A stretch of DNA of 38,701 bases from Deltaproteobacteria bacterium CG_4_9_14_3_um_filter_63_12 (lineage in GTDB: Bacteria > Myxococcota_A > Bradymonadia > UBA4248 > UM-FILTER-63-12): positions 1 to 38,701 of the forward strand of contig PFUG01000231.1 in the NCBI GenBank assembly GCA_002789955.1, given 5' to 3'. The position numbers and the translations under genes were made by a program. Positions 7,776 to 16,332 of this stretch are shown piece by piece (position 1 is the first letter of the stretch; every line of letters starts with the position of its first letter). The notes under the pieces are model-generated. The model saw nothing but the letters and a program-made list of their open reading frames with translations, did not search any database and had not been told where the DNA came from.

Positions 7776-7804
7776 TTGGAGTTTCCACAGCGGGCCGATA
7801 TCCT
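7776..7804 (+). promoter_or_regulatory. Candidate promoter for the TerB/LETM1-like gene
   Basis: TTGGAG (7776-7781) and TATCCT (7799-7804) are 17 bp apart, with the start codon 57 bp downstream. The match to the sigma-70 consensus is modest, so this is only a candidate. Confidence 0.3.
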
Positions 7805-7860
7805 AGGGTTTCTCGCCACCACAACGGTCAGCGTTCGTTTCACGTGCAACGGGTGTGTCC

Positions 7861-9237
7861 ATGTTGAGCTTCGATCTGCGCCGCAAGAACTGGCTGGTTC
7901 CCTTCTTTCGTGAGGTCTCGGAGCGGGCGGTCGCGGCGCCGGTCGAGCATTTCGAAGACGCAGAGGGCGTCCTGCAGTTTGACGCTTGGCTGTTGAACGG
8001 GCTGAGTCGCAGAGGGCTGCTCTCGAGCGCCCCGACCGCCATCTGGCCTTTGCCTGACGCGGGGCTCGAGCCCAAAGACCGCGGCGAGTGGCACTTTCTC
8101 AACAGCTTCGCGCACCAGCTCGAGCTGCTCTTCGAGCTGCGGTCGGCTCTGGGACTTGGGAGCTCAACGGTCCGAGACCAGCTCGCCATCATGGAGGTCA
8201 TTGCGGCGCACGTGGGGTGCTTCGACGAAGCCGAGCAGCTCTTCGAGGTGAGCCTTGACCTCGAGGCTCTGAGCCTTGCCGACTGGCCGGAGGACCCCAC
8301 GCAGAGGGAGAAACTCACGAAAGCCATGGGGCCAGCGGCGCGCGCGGTGGGCTCCAAGCTCAAGGAGCTCTCGCTGCAGAGCTGGGACCACCCGCTCTTG
8401 GGACTGCCTCTGCACGGCGTCCTCGTCTACACCGCGACCTGCCAGCTCCTGCGCATCGCACACTTCGAGTTTCGCAAGAAGGGGCGAGTCGACGAGTCCC
8501 AAGCACGCTTCCAGCGGGCGCAGGCGCAGGTGGAACGGCTCCACCTGATCGAGGCCATCTTCGCGCTGGCCAACGCTGACCTTGTTCTCACGCGAGTCGA
8601 GCGCCGGCTCGTCGACAACGTCATCAGCCTCGCCCGCTTGAGCTCCGAAGAGCAAGGGCTCATCTGGCAGGGCGTGAAGGAGCCAGTGTCGGCCACCGAG
8701 CTCGGCAAGCTCATCACCGACCCGCAGACGCGGCGATTTCTGTTTGCGCAGCTGGTGATTCAAGGCTACCTCGACGGCGAGTTCGTCGCCCAAGAGCAAG
8801 CCTTCATCGAGCAGCTCGGCCAGGCTTTTGGAATTAGCCAAGAGGAGCGGCTGATTTACCAGGCCGAGGCGCTCTCGACCCTGGAGAACAACCCTCTGCT
8901 CATCGAGGCGTTCTCTCTTGGCGGCTTGGTGCGTCGCTTCAGCAGTGGGCTCTCGGCATCGGTGGAGCGGGTGATCTCGAGCAACCTATCGCGGCTGGTG
9001 CTCGAGATCCGGGAGACGGGGGAGCTGGCTCAGCTCTTGGTCAAGCGGGCGCAGGGACCACTCAGTCCCGAAGAGGAGGCCAAGATCCGCCAGCAGATTA
9101 TCGACATCTGCAAGACCATCCCGGCGCTGGCGGTCTTTGCCGCGCCGGGTGGGACGTTCATCTTGCCCATCATCATGCGGCTTCTGCCTTTCGACCTGAT
9201 GCCGTCGGCGTTCACCGAAAAAGACGAGTCGCTCTGA
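7861..9237 (+). CDS. TerB-like / LETM1-like domain protein
   Basis: Encodes 458 residues from ATG 7861; a GTG two codons earlier is possible. The protein is mostly helical and has no signal peptide. A middle region (about 222-340) has the acidic helical pattern of TerB-like domains (LIEAIFALANADLVLTRVE and GYLDGEFVAQEQAFIEQLG). The last 66 residues (about 393-458) contain SPEEEAKIRQQIIDICKTIP then APGGTFILPIIMRLLPFDLM and PSAF, the hallmark of LETM1-like proteins and of the bacterial 'LETM1-related' family described in Bacteroidetes. The hydrophobic stretch at the end could touch the membrane. Molecular role unknown; in mitochondria LETM1 affects cation exchange and ribosome docking. It converges on the lipid kinase gene. 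Confidence 0.68.
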   Translation: MLSFDLRRKNWLVPFFREVSERAVAAPVEHFEDAEGVLQFDAWLLNGLSRRGLLSSAPTAIWPLPDAGLEPKDRGEWHFLNSFAHQLELLFELRSALGLGSSTVRDQLAIMEVIAAHVGCFDEAEQLFEVSLDLEALSLADWPEDPTQREKLTKAMGPAARAVGSKLKELSLQSWDHPLLGLPLHGVLVYTATCQLLRIAHFEFRKKGRVDESQARFQRAQAQVERLHLIEAIFALANADLVLTRVERRLVDNVISLARLSSEEQGLIWQGVKEPVSATELGKLITDPQTRRFLFAQLVIQGYLDGEFVAQEQAFIEQLGQAFGISQEERLIYQAEALSTLENNPLLIEAFSLGGLVRRFSSGLSASVERVISSNLSRLVLEIRETGELAQLLVKRAQGPLSPEEEAKIRQQIIDICKTIPALAVFAAPGGTFILPIIMRLLPFDLMPSAFTEKDESL

Positions 9238-9337
9238 GGGGTGAGCAGAACTTTACACACCCGCCGGAATGGTATCGGATTTCGAGTGCCTAGGGGCGCT
9301 CGCGGAGCGGCGTGGAAGCGGGAACTTCGAGGTGGTC

Positions 9338-10471
9338 TCAGGCCGCGGCTGGAGCGGGGTTGAACCAGCTCTGCACCGACGGGTGAGCGATCACATCGGC
9401 AACTTGGTCGACGGGCCGGACGAACTCGAACTCACGGTCGCTGAGCTGCATCGTGACTTCGCGTCGGTAGCCTTCGGCGTCGCCGGCGAGGTGGAAGGGG
9501 ACGTCGGCGTCGAACTCGAAGCGGACTTTCTGGACGAGGAAGTCGTGCACGCCGTGCTTGCGCTCGAGCTGGCCCTTCCAGAGCTTGCCCAGTCGGGCGA
9601 CGGCCATCAGCGGGTTCATGTTGGCGACGCGCACCTGGAAGAAGCCAGGGAAGCGTGTCGCAGACGGGAACATCCGCAGCTTGTAGCCATAATTAGGGAT
9701 GCTGCTGGCGCCGGCCATGATGCAGTCGCCGCTGTAGAGGACCGCGCCACGGCGGAAGGTCTCGATGACTTGTCCACGACTGTCGACCGCGTAGGCAGCC
9801 GGGCCGTCGTTGATGGCGAAGACACGTCGACGCTTCGACGGCGAGAGCGCCTCGGGGGCGGTCTTCAGGATGCCAGCCATGAGGTAGCCGCGCACGCCCG
9901 TCATGGTCTGTTCGAGCGGCGTTCCGGCGACCTGAGATTTCAGGGCGATGTAGTCGTTGAGCACGCCCGCGTCGGTGCCGCAGCCTGCGAATGGGCAGAG
10001 GCGGCCTTCGCTCTCGATGAGGGACAGGTTCACGCGCTCGAAGGCCGTTCCCCGGCCGATGCGCCGGGCGTCATTGATGGCCGAGTCGACGTCGATGAAG
10101 TCGGCGATGGCGTTGCCCGTGCCCATACGCAGGATGCCGACGCGCGGCTGGCGTTTGGGATCCGGGGTCGCGGTGCGCAGCTCGTTGAGCAGCTGGGTAA
10201 TGGAGCCGTCTCCACCGGACGCGAAAACGGTCGAATAGCCGCGGTCGACGATCTCGGCGACCAACGAGTTGGCATCGTCCAAGCTCTTGGAGAGGTACAG
10301 GTCTTCTTCGGGGATATCGTTGAACACGCCCTGGCGGAGAGCTTTCTGGAAGCCGCGTGCGTTGGCGTTGACCAACACTGCGAAGCTGCCGGGTCGAAGG
10401 CTGTCTCGACGCCATGCGTGTGGCGCGAACTTGGGATGCTGATTTGGTCTTTCGTACGCGATGGTAGCCAT
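9338..10471 (-). CDS. Diacylglycerol/sphingosine kinase-family lipid kinase
   Basis: Encodes 377 residues. ATG at 10471 is preceded by AAGGAG. The DAGK catalytic fold is clear: AVLVNANARG (31-40) opens the nucleotide fold, SGGDGS (85-90) is the phosphate-binding loop, and MGTGNAIADF (116-125) is the second family motif. The C-terminal half (about 200-360) has the beta-sandwich typical of YegS/LCB5-like kinases. It should use ATP to phosphorylate a lipid alcohol such as diacylglycerol at the cytoplasmic membrane face. The exact lipid is unknown, and the C-terminal tail (NPAPAAA) is low-complexity. It diverges from the CPBP protease gene across 330 bp. Confidence 0.9.
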   Translation of the reverse strand: MATIAYERPNQHPKFAPHAWRRDSLRPGSFAVLVNANARGFQKALRQGVFNDIPEEDLYLSKSLDDANSLVAEIVDRGYSTVFASGGDGSITQLLNELRTATPDPKRQPRVGILRMGTGNAIADFIDVDSAINDARRIGRGTAFERVNLSLIESEGRLCPFAGCGTDAGVLNDYIALKSQVAGTPLEQTMTGVRGYLMAGILKTAPEALSPSKRRRVFAINDGPAAYAVDSRGQVIETFRRGAVLYSGDCIMAGASSIPNYGYKLRMFPSATRFPGFFQVRVANMNPLMAVARLGKLWKGQLERKHGVHDFLVQKVRFEFDADVPFHLAGDAEGYRREVTMQLSDREFEFVRPVDQVADVIAHPSVQSWFNPAPAAA

Positions 10472-10801
10472 GCCACAACTCCTTGTGCCGGTCGCACACC
10501 TTGTATGTAGGCACCTTACCGCAAGGCATATGCCACGTCATTTTCGACCCCTTTGCCATCCCTGGATGCACTGTATGTGCCCGTTATTACGCGACTTGTG
10601 CGGAGGCTCGTCGGCCATGGGTTGGCGGCACGGGGGTGTGTAATCGGCTTCGCACTACGCGGCCTCTGGCACCGAGGCTTCGCAGCAGGAGGGTCGCGCC
10701 TGCGCGCAACCCCTCGAGTTTGGAGGTGCAACCCTTTGGGTTTGGACGTGCAACCCTTTGGGTTTGCACGATTCTTCGCCCAAGTTGATTCGAGGAGGGA
10801 T
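10472..10801. other. Divergent intergenic region, lipid kinase / CPBP protease
   Basis: 330 bp with promoters expected for both genes. The right part carries three 22-bp direct repeats (10704-10769). The left part has a small stem, CCTT and AAGG, around 10513-10528. The open frames that run through this region have no start signals of their own and show no recognisable family. Confidence 0.5.
10704..10769. repeat. Three exact-period 22-bp direct repeats before the CPBP protease gene
   Basis: Units 10704-10725, 10726-10747 and 10748-10769. Units two and three share GTGCAACCCTTTGGGTTTG and differ at one base near their ends; unit one is diverged in its middle (CCCTCGAG). Each contains a small palindrome, CAACCC and GGGTTTG around TTT. 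The period of 22 bp is two helical turns, so a protein could bind all three on one DNA face. The block ends 33 bp before the start codon. Confidence 0.8.
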
Positions 10802-12010
10802 ATGGGGGATCGTGCGCGCTCGAGCGCGACGGTATTGGGATTCCGCTCGAAATCTGAACTGCGAAGGTGCCCTTTGGACGAAACCTCAGACGACAGAGAG
10901 CCGCCGAAGGCTGCGGCGAGGCCATCCAAGCGCTCGGCGTCCTTCAAGGAGCTGGGCCTCGCCTTTGTTGCCTCGTTGGTCATCACCAGCGGTCTGAGTG
11001 CCTTGCAGGGGGCGCTGCCCTCCTACGCCTCTGGGATCTACGTCCTCGTCGCGGTGAGCTTCGTTCTCTTGCCCACTTGGACGGTGCGCTGGTGGCGGCG
11101 CGACGATCCCATCGCGGCCGGCATGGACTACGGGCGGCTTCGGCCTGGCCTGGCCTGGGGACTTGCCGCGACTGGCCTGACCTTGGTGCCCTTCCTGCTG
11201 GGGTTCCACATCTGGACCGCCGAGGTGCAAGGCCGCAAGCTGAATTTTCAGTGGAGCAACACCATGCGCTGGGAGCCCGGCGTAGAAGGCCGCGGCGAGG
11301 TCAGCCGCGACCTGCGTTTGGTGGTGATGGCGTGGGCCGACGGACGCTCGGTGCGCATTTGGTGGGTCGATGGCCAGGCCCTCGCCGGGGACGAGCCACT
11401 CACGATTCAAGTCACCACACAATCAGGTCCGCTCGAGCTCGATGAGGTCAACCCCCACACCCAAGCCGAGGTCATCGACGAGCAGACGATTCGCCTCACC
11501 GACAAGCACTCGAAAAATGTCGCTGGCGCCGACCTGCGCATTGGAGAGTGGGTCGACCAGGTCGACTTCGCTCTGCAACGCGCGGGCAAGGCGCTCGAGA
11601 CGAGCGCGATCTTCATCGGCCGTGACTCGACCAACCCCGCCTCGAACCCCTTCAGCTTTGGCCGCAATTGGTGGTGGATCCTCAATCTGTTGTTGACCCA
11701 GCTGCTCTTCGTGGGCCTGCCCGAGGAGTACTTCTACCGTGGCTACATCCAGCCCACGTTGAGGCTGCTCGACACAGGCACCTTCGGCTTCGGACGCTTT
11801 CGCGTGTCGCGGTCCATCGTCGTCACGAGCCTGCTCTTCGCATTGGGCCACGTGGCCATCGACGGCAACCTGATTCGCGGTGCGGTCTTCTTCCCCAGCC
11901 TGGTGTTCGGCTGGCTGCGAGAGCGCAGCGGCGGCCTCACCGCGTCCATCGTCTACCACGCCGCCTGCAACTCGATGGTCGAGCTGACCGTGATTCACTA
12001 TTTCTTCTGA
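10802..12010 (+). CDS. CPBP-family glutamic intramembrane protease (CAAX protease-like, possible myxosortase type)
   Basis: From ATG 10802 (AGGAGG just upstream, but only 3 nt away) the product is 402 residues. TTG 10874, giving MDETSDDRE, is an alternative start. Early helices (about 52-70, 78-95 and 116-135) are followed by an unusual soluble insert of about 150 residues (138-288), then the CPBP core: PEEYFYRGY (catalytic Glu308-Glu309 and Arg313), LLFALGHVAIDGN (His350) and YHAACNS (His386, Asn390). This motif set is complete, so activity is expected in the inner membrane. The myxobacterial sortase for MYXO-CTERM proteins belongs to this family, and such a tail occurs at 15872-16117; linking the two is inference. 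The gene ends 1 bp before the convergent lipoprotein gene. Confidence 0.85.
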   Translation: MGDRARSSATVLGFRSKSELRRCPLDETSDDREPPKAAARPSKRSASFKELGLAFVASLVITSGLSALQGALPSYASGIYVLVAVSFVLLPTWTVRWWRRDDPIAAGMDYGRLRPGLAWGLAATGLTLVPFLLGFHIWTAEVQGRKLNFQWSNTMRWEPGVEGRGEVSRDLRLVVMAWADGRSVRIWWVDGQALAGDEPLTIQVTTQSGPLELDEVNPHTQAEVIDEQTIRLTDKHSKNVAGADLRIGEWVDQVDFALQRAGKALETSAIFIGRDSTNPASNPFSFGRNWWWILNLLLTQLLFVGLPEEYFYRGYIQPTLRLLDTGTFGFGRFRVSRSIVVTSLLFALGHVAIDGNLIRGAVFFPSLVFGWLRERSGGLTASIVYHAACNSMVELTVIHYFF

Positions 12011-12011
12011 G

Positions 12012-12866
12012 TCACAGGCTCAGGTCCACCACCTTGGCGCCCGCTGGCGGCGGGATCTTGAAGATCCGCTCGTTGGGCTCGACGTTGGCGTCGAATCCCT
12101 CAACTCGCAAGGTCACGTCGGTGTCGCGCTCGACGAGCGTGAAGCGGCTCTTCACCGGGAAGAGCGCCACGCCAGGGCTCTGGAAGTCCTTGCCCTCGTA
12201 GGTGTAGAGCGACTCTCCGTCTTTCTTGATCTCGATCTGCGCGACGCCGAGCTCTGGATAAGTGAGTTCGACGAGCTGCAGCCCTCCGTCGACGGTCGCG
12301 ACCTCGAGCCGATACCTTCCTGTCTCTTGGTTCCAGCCGAGCTCGGTCTTCTCGCGCCAACCGTCCGCCAGCAGCTCGATCGGAAACCCGCCGCGCAGAA
12401 CCCGGACGAAGTCGGCGCCGGAGAGAAAGAGGGGAAAGAGCTGAGAGAGATTCTCGACCGTCGCCGGCCCATGGTAGTAGACGTTCTCCTGCAGGTTCAG
12501 CATGGAGAAGTCGGTGCCGTCGCTGGCCAGTGAGGCGAGCGCTTTGTCGAAGGACGAGAGCGTGACCCGCAGTGAGGCGGGGGCAGCCGCCGAGAGGCTC
12601 ACGTCGCGGGCGACCACGCGTTCGCCTCGTTCCTCGTCGTAGTAGTCGACCTTGGCGGCGATACGGACGTCCTGCACGGCCTCCAATCGAGAGTCGATGG
12701 CGGCGACCACATCGCGGGTCGAGGTCAGCGCGTCGTCGGGGCGTTTGATGCTGCCGCTGCAGGCCGAGACGAGCAGGGAGACCAGCACGACGAGGGTTGC
12801 CACGAACGTGAAAGCCGGTCGTGGGCAAGCGAGGGAGTAAACCCCAATAACATAGCGGTGGTTCAT
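12012..12866 (-). CDS. LolB/DUF4292-like outer-membrane lipoprotein
   Basis: Encodes 284 residues. A long N-region and hydrophobic helix end in LLVSAC (lipidated Cys36). The rest reads as a single half-open beta-barrel, as in LolA, LolB and DUF4292 proteins: alternating strands from about 60 on, including VRIAAKVDYYDEE, LRVTLSSFDK, and a later pair FQSPGVALFP and FTLVERDTDVTLRVEG. Such folds carry a lipid or lipoprotein acyl chain. It could insert lipoproteins in the outer membrane or serve polysaccharide export; both are inference. The ATG overlaps the TGA of the upstream TPR gene (ATGA at 12866-12863), so the two are translationally coupled and probably work together. Confidence 0.65.
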   Translation of the reverse strand: MNHRYVIGVYSLACPRPAFTFVATLVVLVSLLVSACSGSIKRPDDALTSTRDVVAAIDSRLEAVQDVRIAAKVDYYDEERGERVVARDVSLSAAAPASLRVTLSSFDKALASLASDGTDFSMLNLQENVYYHGPATVENLSQLFPLFLSGADFVRVLRGGFPIELLADGWREKTELGWNQETGRYRLEVATVDGGLQLVELTYPELGVAQIEIKKDGESLYTYEGKDFQSPGVALFPVKSRFTLVERDTDVTLRVEGFDANVEPNERIFKIPPPAGAKVVDLSL

Positions 12867-14659
12867 CGTGGTTCGGGCCCCTCTGTGGAAGATGAAGGCA
12901 CACAGCGGGACGACCCTTCCAACGCGGCGGCCCGCGTCAGAGGGTTCGAGGCGGTGTCCAAGGCGTCTCGGTAGAAGTGAATCCCTTCGTCTCGTTCACC
13001 GGAGGCGCAGGCGAGCGCGCCCAACCCGACGAGGGCGTCAGCGGCGCGGGCGTTCAGGGTGAGGGCTTCTTGATAGCGCAGGGCTGCCTCGTCCCACTCG
13101 CCGGCGATCGAGGCCTGGTCACCACGCAACGTCGCGGCCATGGCAGGATCGACGGCTTCGACGCGGGAGAGGTGCGCGAGGAAGGGCTCGATGTGGCCTT
13201 GGCGGATGTCCAGCGAAGCCAAGCGAGAGACGGCCGCGATCGAGTCGCTCGAGTCGGCATCGGCGATGAGCTCGTCCATCGATGGACTGGCCAGCTCGGT
13301 GTAGAGCGTCACAGCCCGCTCTCGGTCGTCGAGGAGGTAGGTGACATCGGCCAACGCCAGAGTGATCTCTGGGTTCTTGGGGAACAACACGTGGGCCTCC
13401 GCGAGGGCTCGACCTGCGGCCCCGAGCTCGCCGGTGCGCCAGAGAAGCTCGGCCTCGAGCCGATAACCCTCCGAGAGCTCGGGCTCGCGCTCGACGAGGG
13501 AAGCGGCGATGCGACTCGCGTCATCGATGCGGCCGAGCGCCAAGAGGGATTGCCCCGAGGCGTACTGGGCGTCGACGAAGAGGGCGCTGACGGCCTCGAC
13601 GTGCTCCAGGGTGCCAACGGCAGCCGTGTGGTCGCCCACAAGCTGTTGCTTGATGCCGAGGTGATAAGCCAAATCCGAGAGTCCAGGGCGCTCGCGGAGC
13701 ACGGCCTTGACGAAGCGGTTCGAGGTTTCGAGCGGCTGGTTGGCGAGAATTCTCAGGCTGAGGTCGACGAGCAGCTGCTCCTCGAGGCTCACGAGGTCGT
13801 GCGAGACTGCGAAGACGAGAGTGTCCATGCGGCCTTTGAACGCGTCCGGATCCTTGCTGGCGGCGATGGCTCGGAGCAGCTCGACCTTGCAGGACGGGCT
13901 GTTGCTGACGGCCTCGACGCAGTCGGCGAGGGCCTCGTCGCGCGCCTTGAAGTCGCCGAGGGCGTGTTGGGACTGGGCCAGACGAATGAAAGCCAGCTCA
14001 GAGCGCTGATCGCGGTCGATGAAGGCCTCGTAGGCGTCGGCCGCGCGCCGGAAATCGCCGCCCTCCCAGTAGAGGTTTGCCAGCGCGAGCCAGGCCCCCG
14101 ACGAATCTGGGCGTACTTGAAGGTATTGCTCGAGGGTGTGTGCCGCCGCGTCGCGGTCGCCGAAGGCCACCGACAGCTCAGCGCTCATGAAGGTGGCTGC
14201 GCTGTGCTCGGGCCGTTGGGCGAGGACGCTCTCGAGGGCGACGATCGCTCCGGGAACGTCGCCGCGCTCTCGGGCGATCAAGGCCCTTATGTAGAGGGCG
14301 TCCGGCTCCTCGGGAAAGTCGTCCAGAATGTTGTCGAGCCGCCGTGCGGCGGCGTCCAAGTTGCCGGAGAGGCGCAACAGATCGGCCCGTTCGACCCGCA
14401 GTCGCGCCGAGCCCGGGTCGGCCTCGATGGCGATGTCGATCTCCATCAACGCGCGCTCGTAGTCCCCTCGTTCACGGTAGAGTCGGGACTCGAGGAAGTT
14501 CTCGAGTGCCTCGGCTGGCGCAGAGGGGGCATAGAAGTCCCGGTAGCGCGGCCCGCAGCCGGTGAGCATCACGACCATGACGAAGGCTATTGAGGGTCCT
14601 CTGAACAAATCGAGCGCTCGGTTGCGGGCAGGGGAGCAGGGTCGCGAGGAGTTTCGCAC
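12863..14659 (-). CDS. TPR-repeat lipoprotein
   Basis: Encodes 598 residues from GTG 14659. The N-region is Arg-rich and followed by a short hydrophobic stretch ending in MLTGC, a good lipobox near residue 35. The remainder is a string of about 13-15 TPR helical pairs (for example ERGDYERALMEIDIAIEADP and LALANLYWEGGDFRRAADAY), ending in a polar tail. No ribosome site is obvious. The protein should sit on the periplasmic side of a membrane and act as a scaffold. It is coupled to the LolB-like lipoprotein downstream, an arrangement also seen with TPR scaffolds of secretion and export systems (inference). It diverges from the SH3-like gene across 156 bp. Confidence 0.8.
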   Translation of the reverse strand: MRNSSRPCSPARNRALDLFRGPSIAFVMVVMLTGCGPRYRDFYAPSAPAEALENFLESRLYRERGDYERALMEIDIAIEADPGSARLRVERADLLRLSGNLDAAARRLDNILDDFPEEPDALYIRALIARERGDVPGAIVALESVLAQRPEHSAATFMSAELSVAFGDRDAAAHTLEQYLQVRPDSSGAWLALANLYWEGGDFRRAADAYEAFIDRDQRSELAFIRLAQSQHALGDFKARDEALADCVEAVSNSPSCKVELLRAIAASKDPDAFKGRMDTLVFAVSHDLVSLEEQLLVDLSLRILANQPLETSNRFVKAVLRERPGLSDLAYHLGIKQQLVGDHTAAVGTLEHVEAVSALFVDAQYASGQSLLALGRIDDASRIAASLVEREPELSEGYRLEAELLWRTGELGAAGRALAEAHVLFPKNPEITLALADVTYLLDDRERAVTLYTELASPSMDELIADADSSDSIAAVSRLASLDIRQGHIEPFLAHLSRVEAVDPAMAATLRGDQASIAGEWDEAALRYQEALTLNARAADALVGLGALACASGERDEGIHFYRDALDTASNPLTRAAALEGSSRCVPSSSTEGPEPR

Positions 14660-14719
14660 GGTCAGGGTCGTTTAGAACAGCGAAGTCGCAAGCTCAAACC
14701 ACAACCGCCCAGAACCGCA

Positions 14720-14748
14720 GGAATGTTCCGAAACGCCCGAACTTGACC
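14720..14748. promoter_or_regulatory. Candidate operator and -35 in a divergent promoter region
   Basis: The 14660-14815 gap contains a 10-bp perfect palindrome GGAATGTTCC (14720-14729) and, 13 bp on, TTGACC (14743-14748), a good -35 match for the plus-strand gene. No clear -10 is seen 17 bp downstream. A GAAC/GTTC-type palindrome can be a repressor site; this is weak evidence. Confidence 0.25.
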
Positions 14749-14815
14749 TCCAATGGGAACTTCCAGCATCGAGTGGACACTCACACGAGCCAACCCACTG
14801 CGTACTCGAGGCACG

Positions 14816-15856
14816 ATGATGACAACGCGACTGCTGGTGACGCTCCTCTTGCTCTTGACCCTCTTGCCGCTCCCAGCCTCGGCCGCGGAGAGCAAGCCGG
14901 CCCCACGCCACGACCTCGTGGTCCTCAAAGACCTCCTGAGCCACCCGGAGACTTTGGACGCGAACGTTCGCTGGCGCGCCCGCAGCACCATCGACCTCGA
15001 CAGCGCCCGGCTGACGCCGGCGGGACCGTTGGCGTTCAAAGGCACGCTGGGCGCCGGCGAATATGCCGTGGTGGGCAGCGCCAATCGGATGCTTCGCCTG
15101 CTCCTCTCCGACTACTCCTTTCGGTACGCGGTCTACGTCGACGACACCTCCTTCGAGGACGCGCTCGCCCTGACCTCCTTCCTCACCGTCGGACCGTGCG
15201 ATACGCCGTCCAAGGTGGGGGTTGAGTTGGTCGGTGGGGCTGCGCTCGAGACCTTGCAGGAAGACCGCGTCTGCAAAACGGTTCAGGTTCGGCTCCAAGA
15301 GGGCGAAGACGAGACGAGGGTTCGACTCGAGGGCTGGGTCGCCGCCTCGCTGATCGCGAAAGTCTACATCCCTGATACGTTCGAGGCCTGCATCGACGAC
15401 TCGAGGGGACGGCCAGAGAAACGAGTGGAGCTCCTGGATGCGCCCGATGGACAAAAGGTCGCGACCTTAGGTCCAGAGATCACGGCCTACTTCAAACTGC
15501 TCGACGACTCGGGGGGCTGGGCGCAGGTCGAGTACGGAGCTGAGCACTGGAAAGTCACGGGGTTCCTGCGCAGCAGCGCGTTGGCGGACAAAGACATTTC
15601 GGGACCCGGGTGCACTCTCAGCCTGGCGGGTTTTGGGACCGGAGGCTGGGGAACCTCCGCCTCGCTGATCTCTGTGCGGCCTGGCGAGCTGCTCTATGCC
15701 GCGCCAGGCGGCGAGGTGTTCGCTGGAGCCGCCAAAGACACTCACGTCGTCCACGTCTCGACGAACGAACAGGGCTGGCGCTATGTGTACTTTCCGTCCG
15801 AGATCTGGGATGAGGAGGTCTACGCATGGTTACCGCCCCAACAAACGTCTCCGTAG
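14816..15856 (+). CDS. Secreted protein with bacterial SH3-like segments
   Basis: From ATG 14816 (or the adjacent ATG at 14819) the product is 346 residues. A classic signal peptide with a long Leu run ends at PASAAE. The mature part holds two or three SH3-like modules; the clearest is about 203-258 (RVELLDAPDGQKVATLG, then GGWAQVEYG, then KVTGFLRSSAL), and a last one near the end has LLYAAPGGEVFAGA. Bacterial SH3 modules bind peptidoglycan or peptides. It should be periplasmic or secreted; no enzyme motif is seen. An 81-residue protein with a MYXO-CTERM-like tail begins 15 bp after its stop and is likely co-transcribed. Confidence 0.75.
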   Translation: MMTTRLLVTLLLLLTLLPLPASAAESKPAPRHDLVVLKDLLSHPETLDANVRWRARSTIDLDSARLTPAGPLAFKGTLGAGEYAVVGSANRMLRLLLSDYSFRYAVYVDDTSFEDALALTSFLTVGPCDTPSKVGVELVGGAALETLQEDRVCKTVQVRLQEGEDETRVRLEGWVAASLIAKVYIPDTFEACIDDSRGRPEKRVELLDAPDGQKVATLGPEITAYFKLLDDSGGWAQVEYGAEHWKVTGFLRSSALADKDISGPGCTLSLAGFGTGGWGTSASLISVRPGELLYAAPGGEVFAGAAKDTHVVHVSTNEQGWRYVYFPSEIWDEEVYAWLPPQQTSP

Positions 15857-15871
15857 CCGCCAGAGGTGAAG

Positions 15872-16117
15872 ATGCGAGCGATGGTTCCTAGATTCTTTCT
15901 CGTTGCGGCCTGCACGGCGGTGTTTCTGCTCGCGAGTGTGGGCCCGTCCGACGTCGACGCGGCCCCAGCGCTCAGCACCGAGGTGCCGTCGATGGACATC
16001 CCGCCCGCGGGGCCCTGCGGCAAGTGCGGCGTTTCAGAGAATCCCAGCGAAGGGGCGCTGACTTTCACGCCGGCGTTGCTGCTGTTGTTGGGTTGGGGTT
16101 GGCTGCGACGCAGATGA
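15872..16117 (+). CDS. 81-residue secreted protein with MYXO-CTERM-like tail
   Basis: AGAGG five bases before ATG 15872 supports this start rather than GTG 15866, which overlaps that site. The product has a signal peptide (to about residue 31, ending VDAAP), a linker of about 15 residues, a CGKCG motif (residues 49-53) and then a hydrophobic helix followed by Arg-Arg-Arg at the very C-terminus (LLLLLGWGWLRRR). Cys motif, helix and Arg cluster are the three parts of the MYXO-CTERM sorting tail, so the protein is nearly all sorting signals. It would be cut near the Cys and lipid-anchored at the surface (family knowledge). It follows the SH3-like gene by 15 bp. Confidence 0.65.
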   Translation: MRAMVPRFFLVAACTAVFLLASVGPSDVDAAPALSTEVPSMDIPPAGPCGKCGVSENPSEGALTFTPALLLLLGWGWLRRR

Positions 16118-16332
16118 GACCGGCATTGGGGGGGAGAAATGGGGGAGAAGAAACTCGACCCTGACGCTGTCGACGCCGATGCTCTCGACCTCTCCGATAC
16201 GCCGTCCGAGGTCGTGGACTAGGTATGCTGGACGGGCCGCGATCGCCTCGAGATGAACGGCAGCCCGGCGGCCTGTACCGACGAGCGCCAGCTTGAGAGG
16301 TTTTTGGTCCCTGATTGAGAAAGACGACGGCG

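Noticed and set aside
10472-10571. Minus frame reading CGKVPTYKVCDRH like a zinc ribbon
   Set aside because: It runs into the lipid kinase gene in another frame and has no start support.
10553-10801. N-terminal extension of the CPBP protease
   Set aside because: It runs through the three 22-bp repeats and has no ribosome site.
13054-14593. Very long plus-strand open frame opposite the TPR lipoprotein gene
   Set aside because: It mirrors codon bias of the TPR gene, lacks a ribosome site and gives a protein without recognisable motifs.
16139-16222. 27-codon acidic plus-strand ORF after the MYXO-CTERM-like gene
   Set aside because: It has a purine-rich site before it, but it is too short and has no family; chance is as likely.
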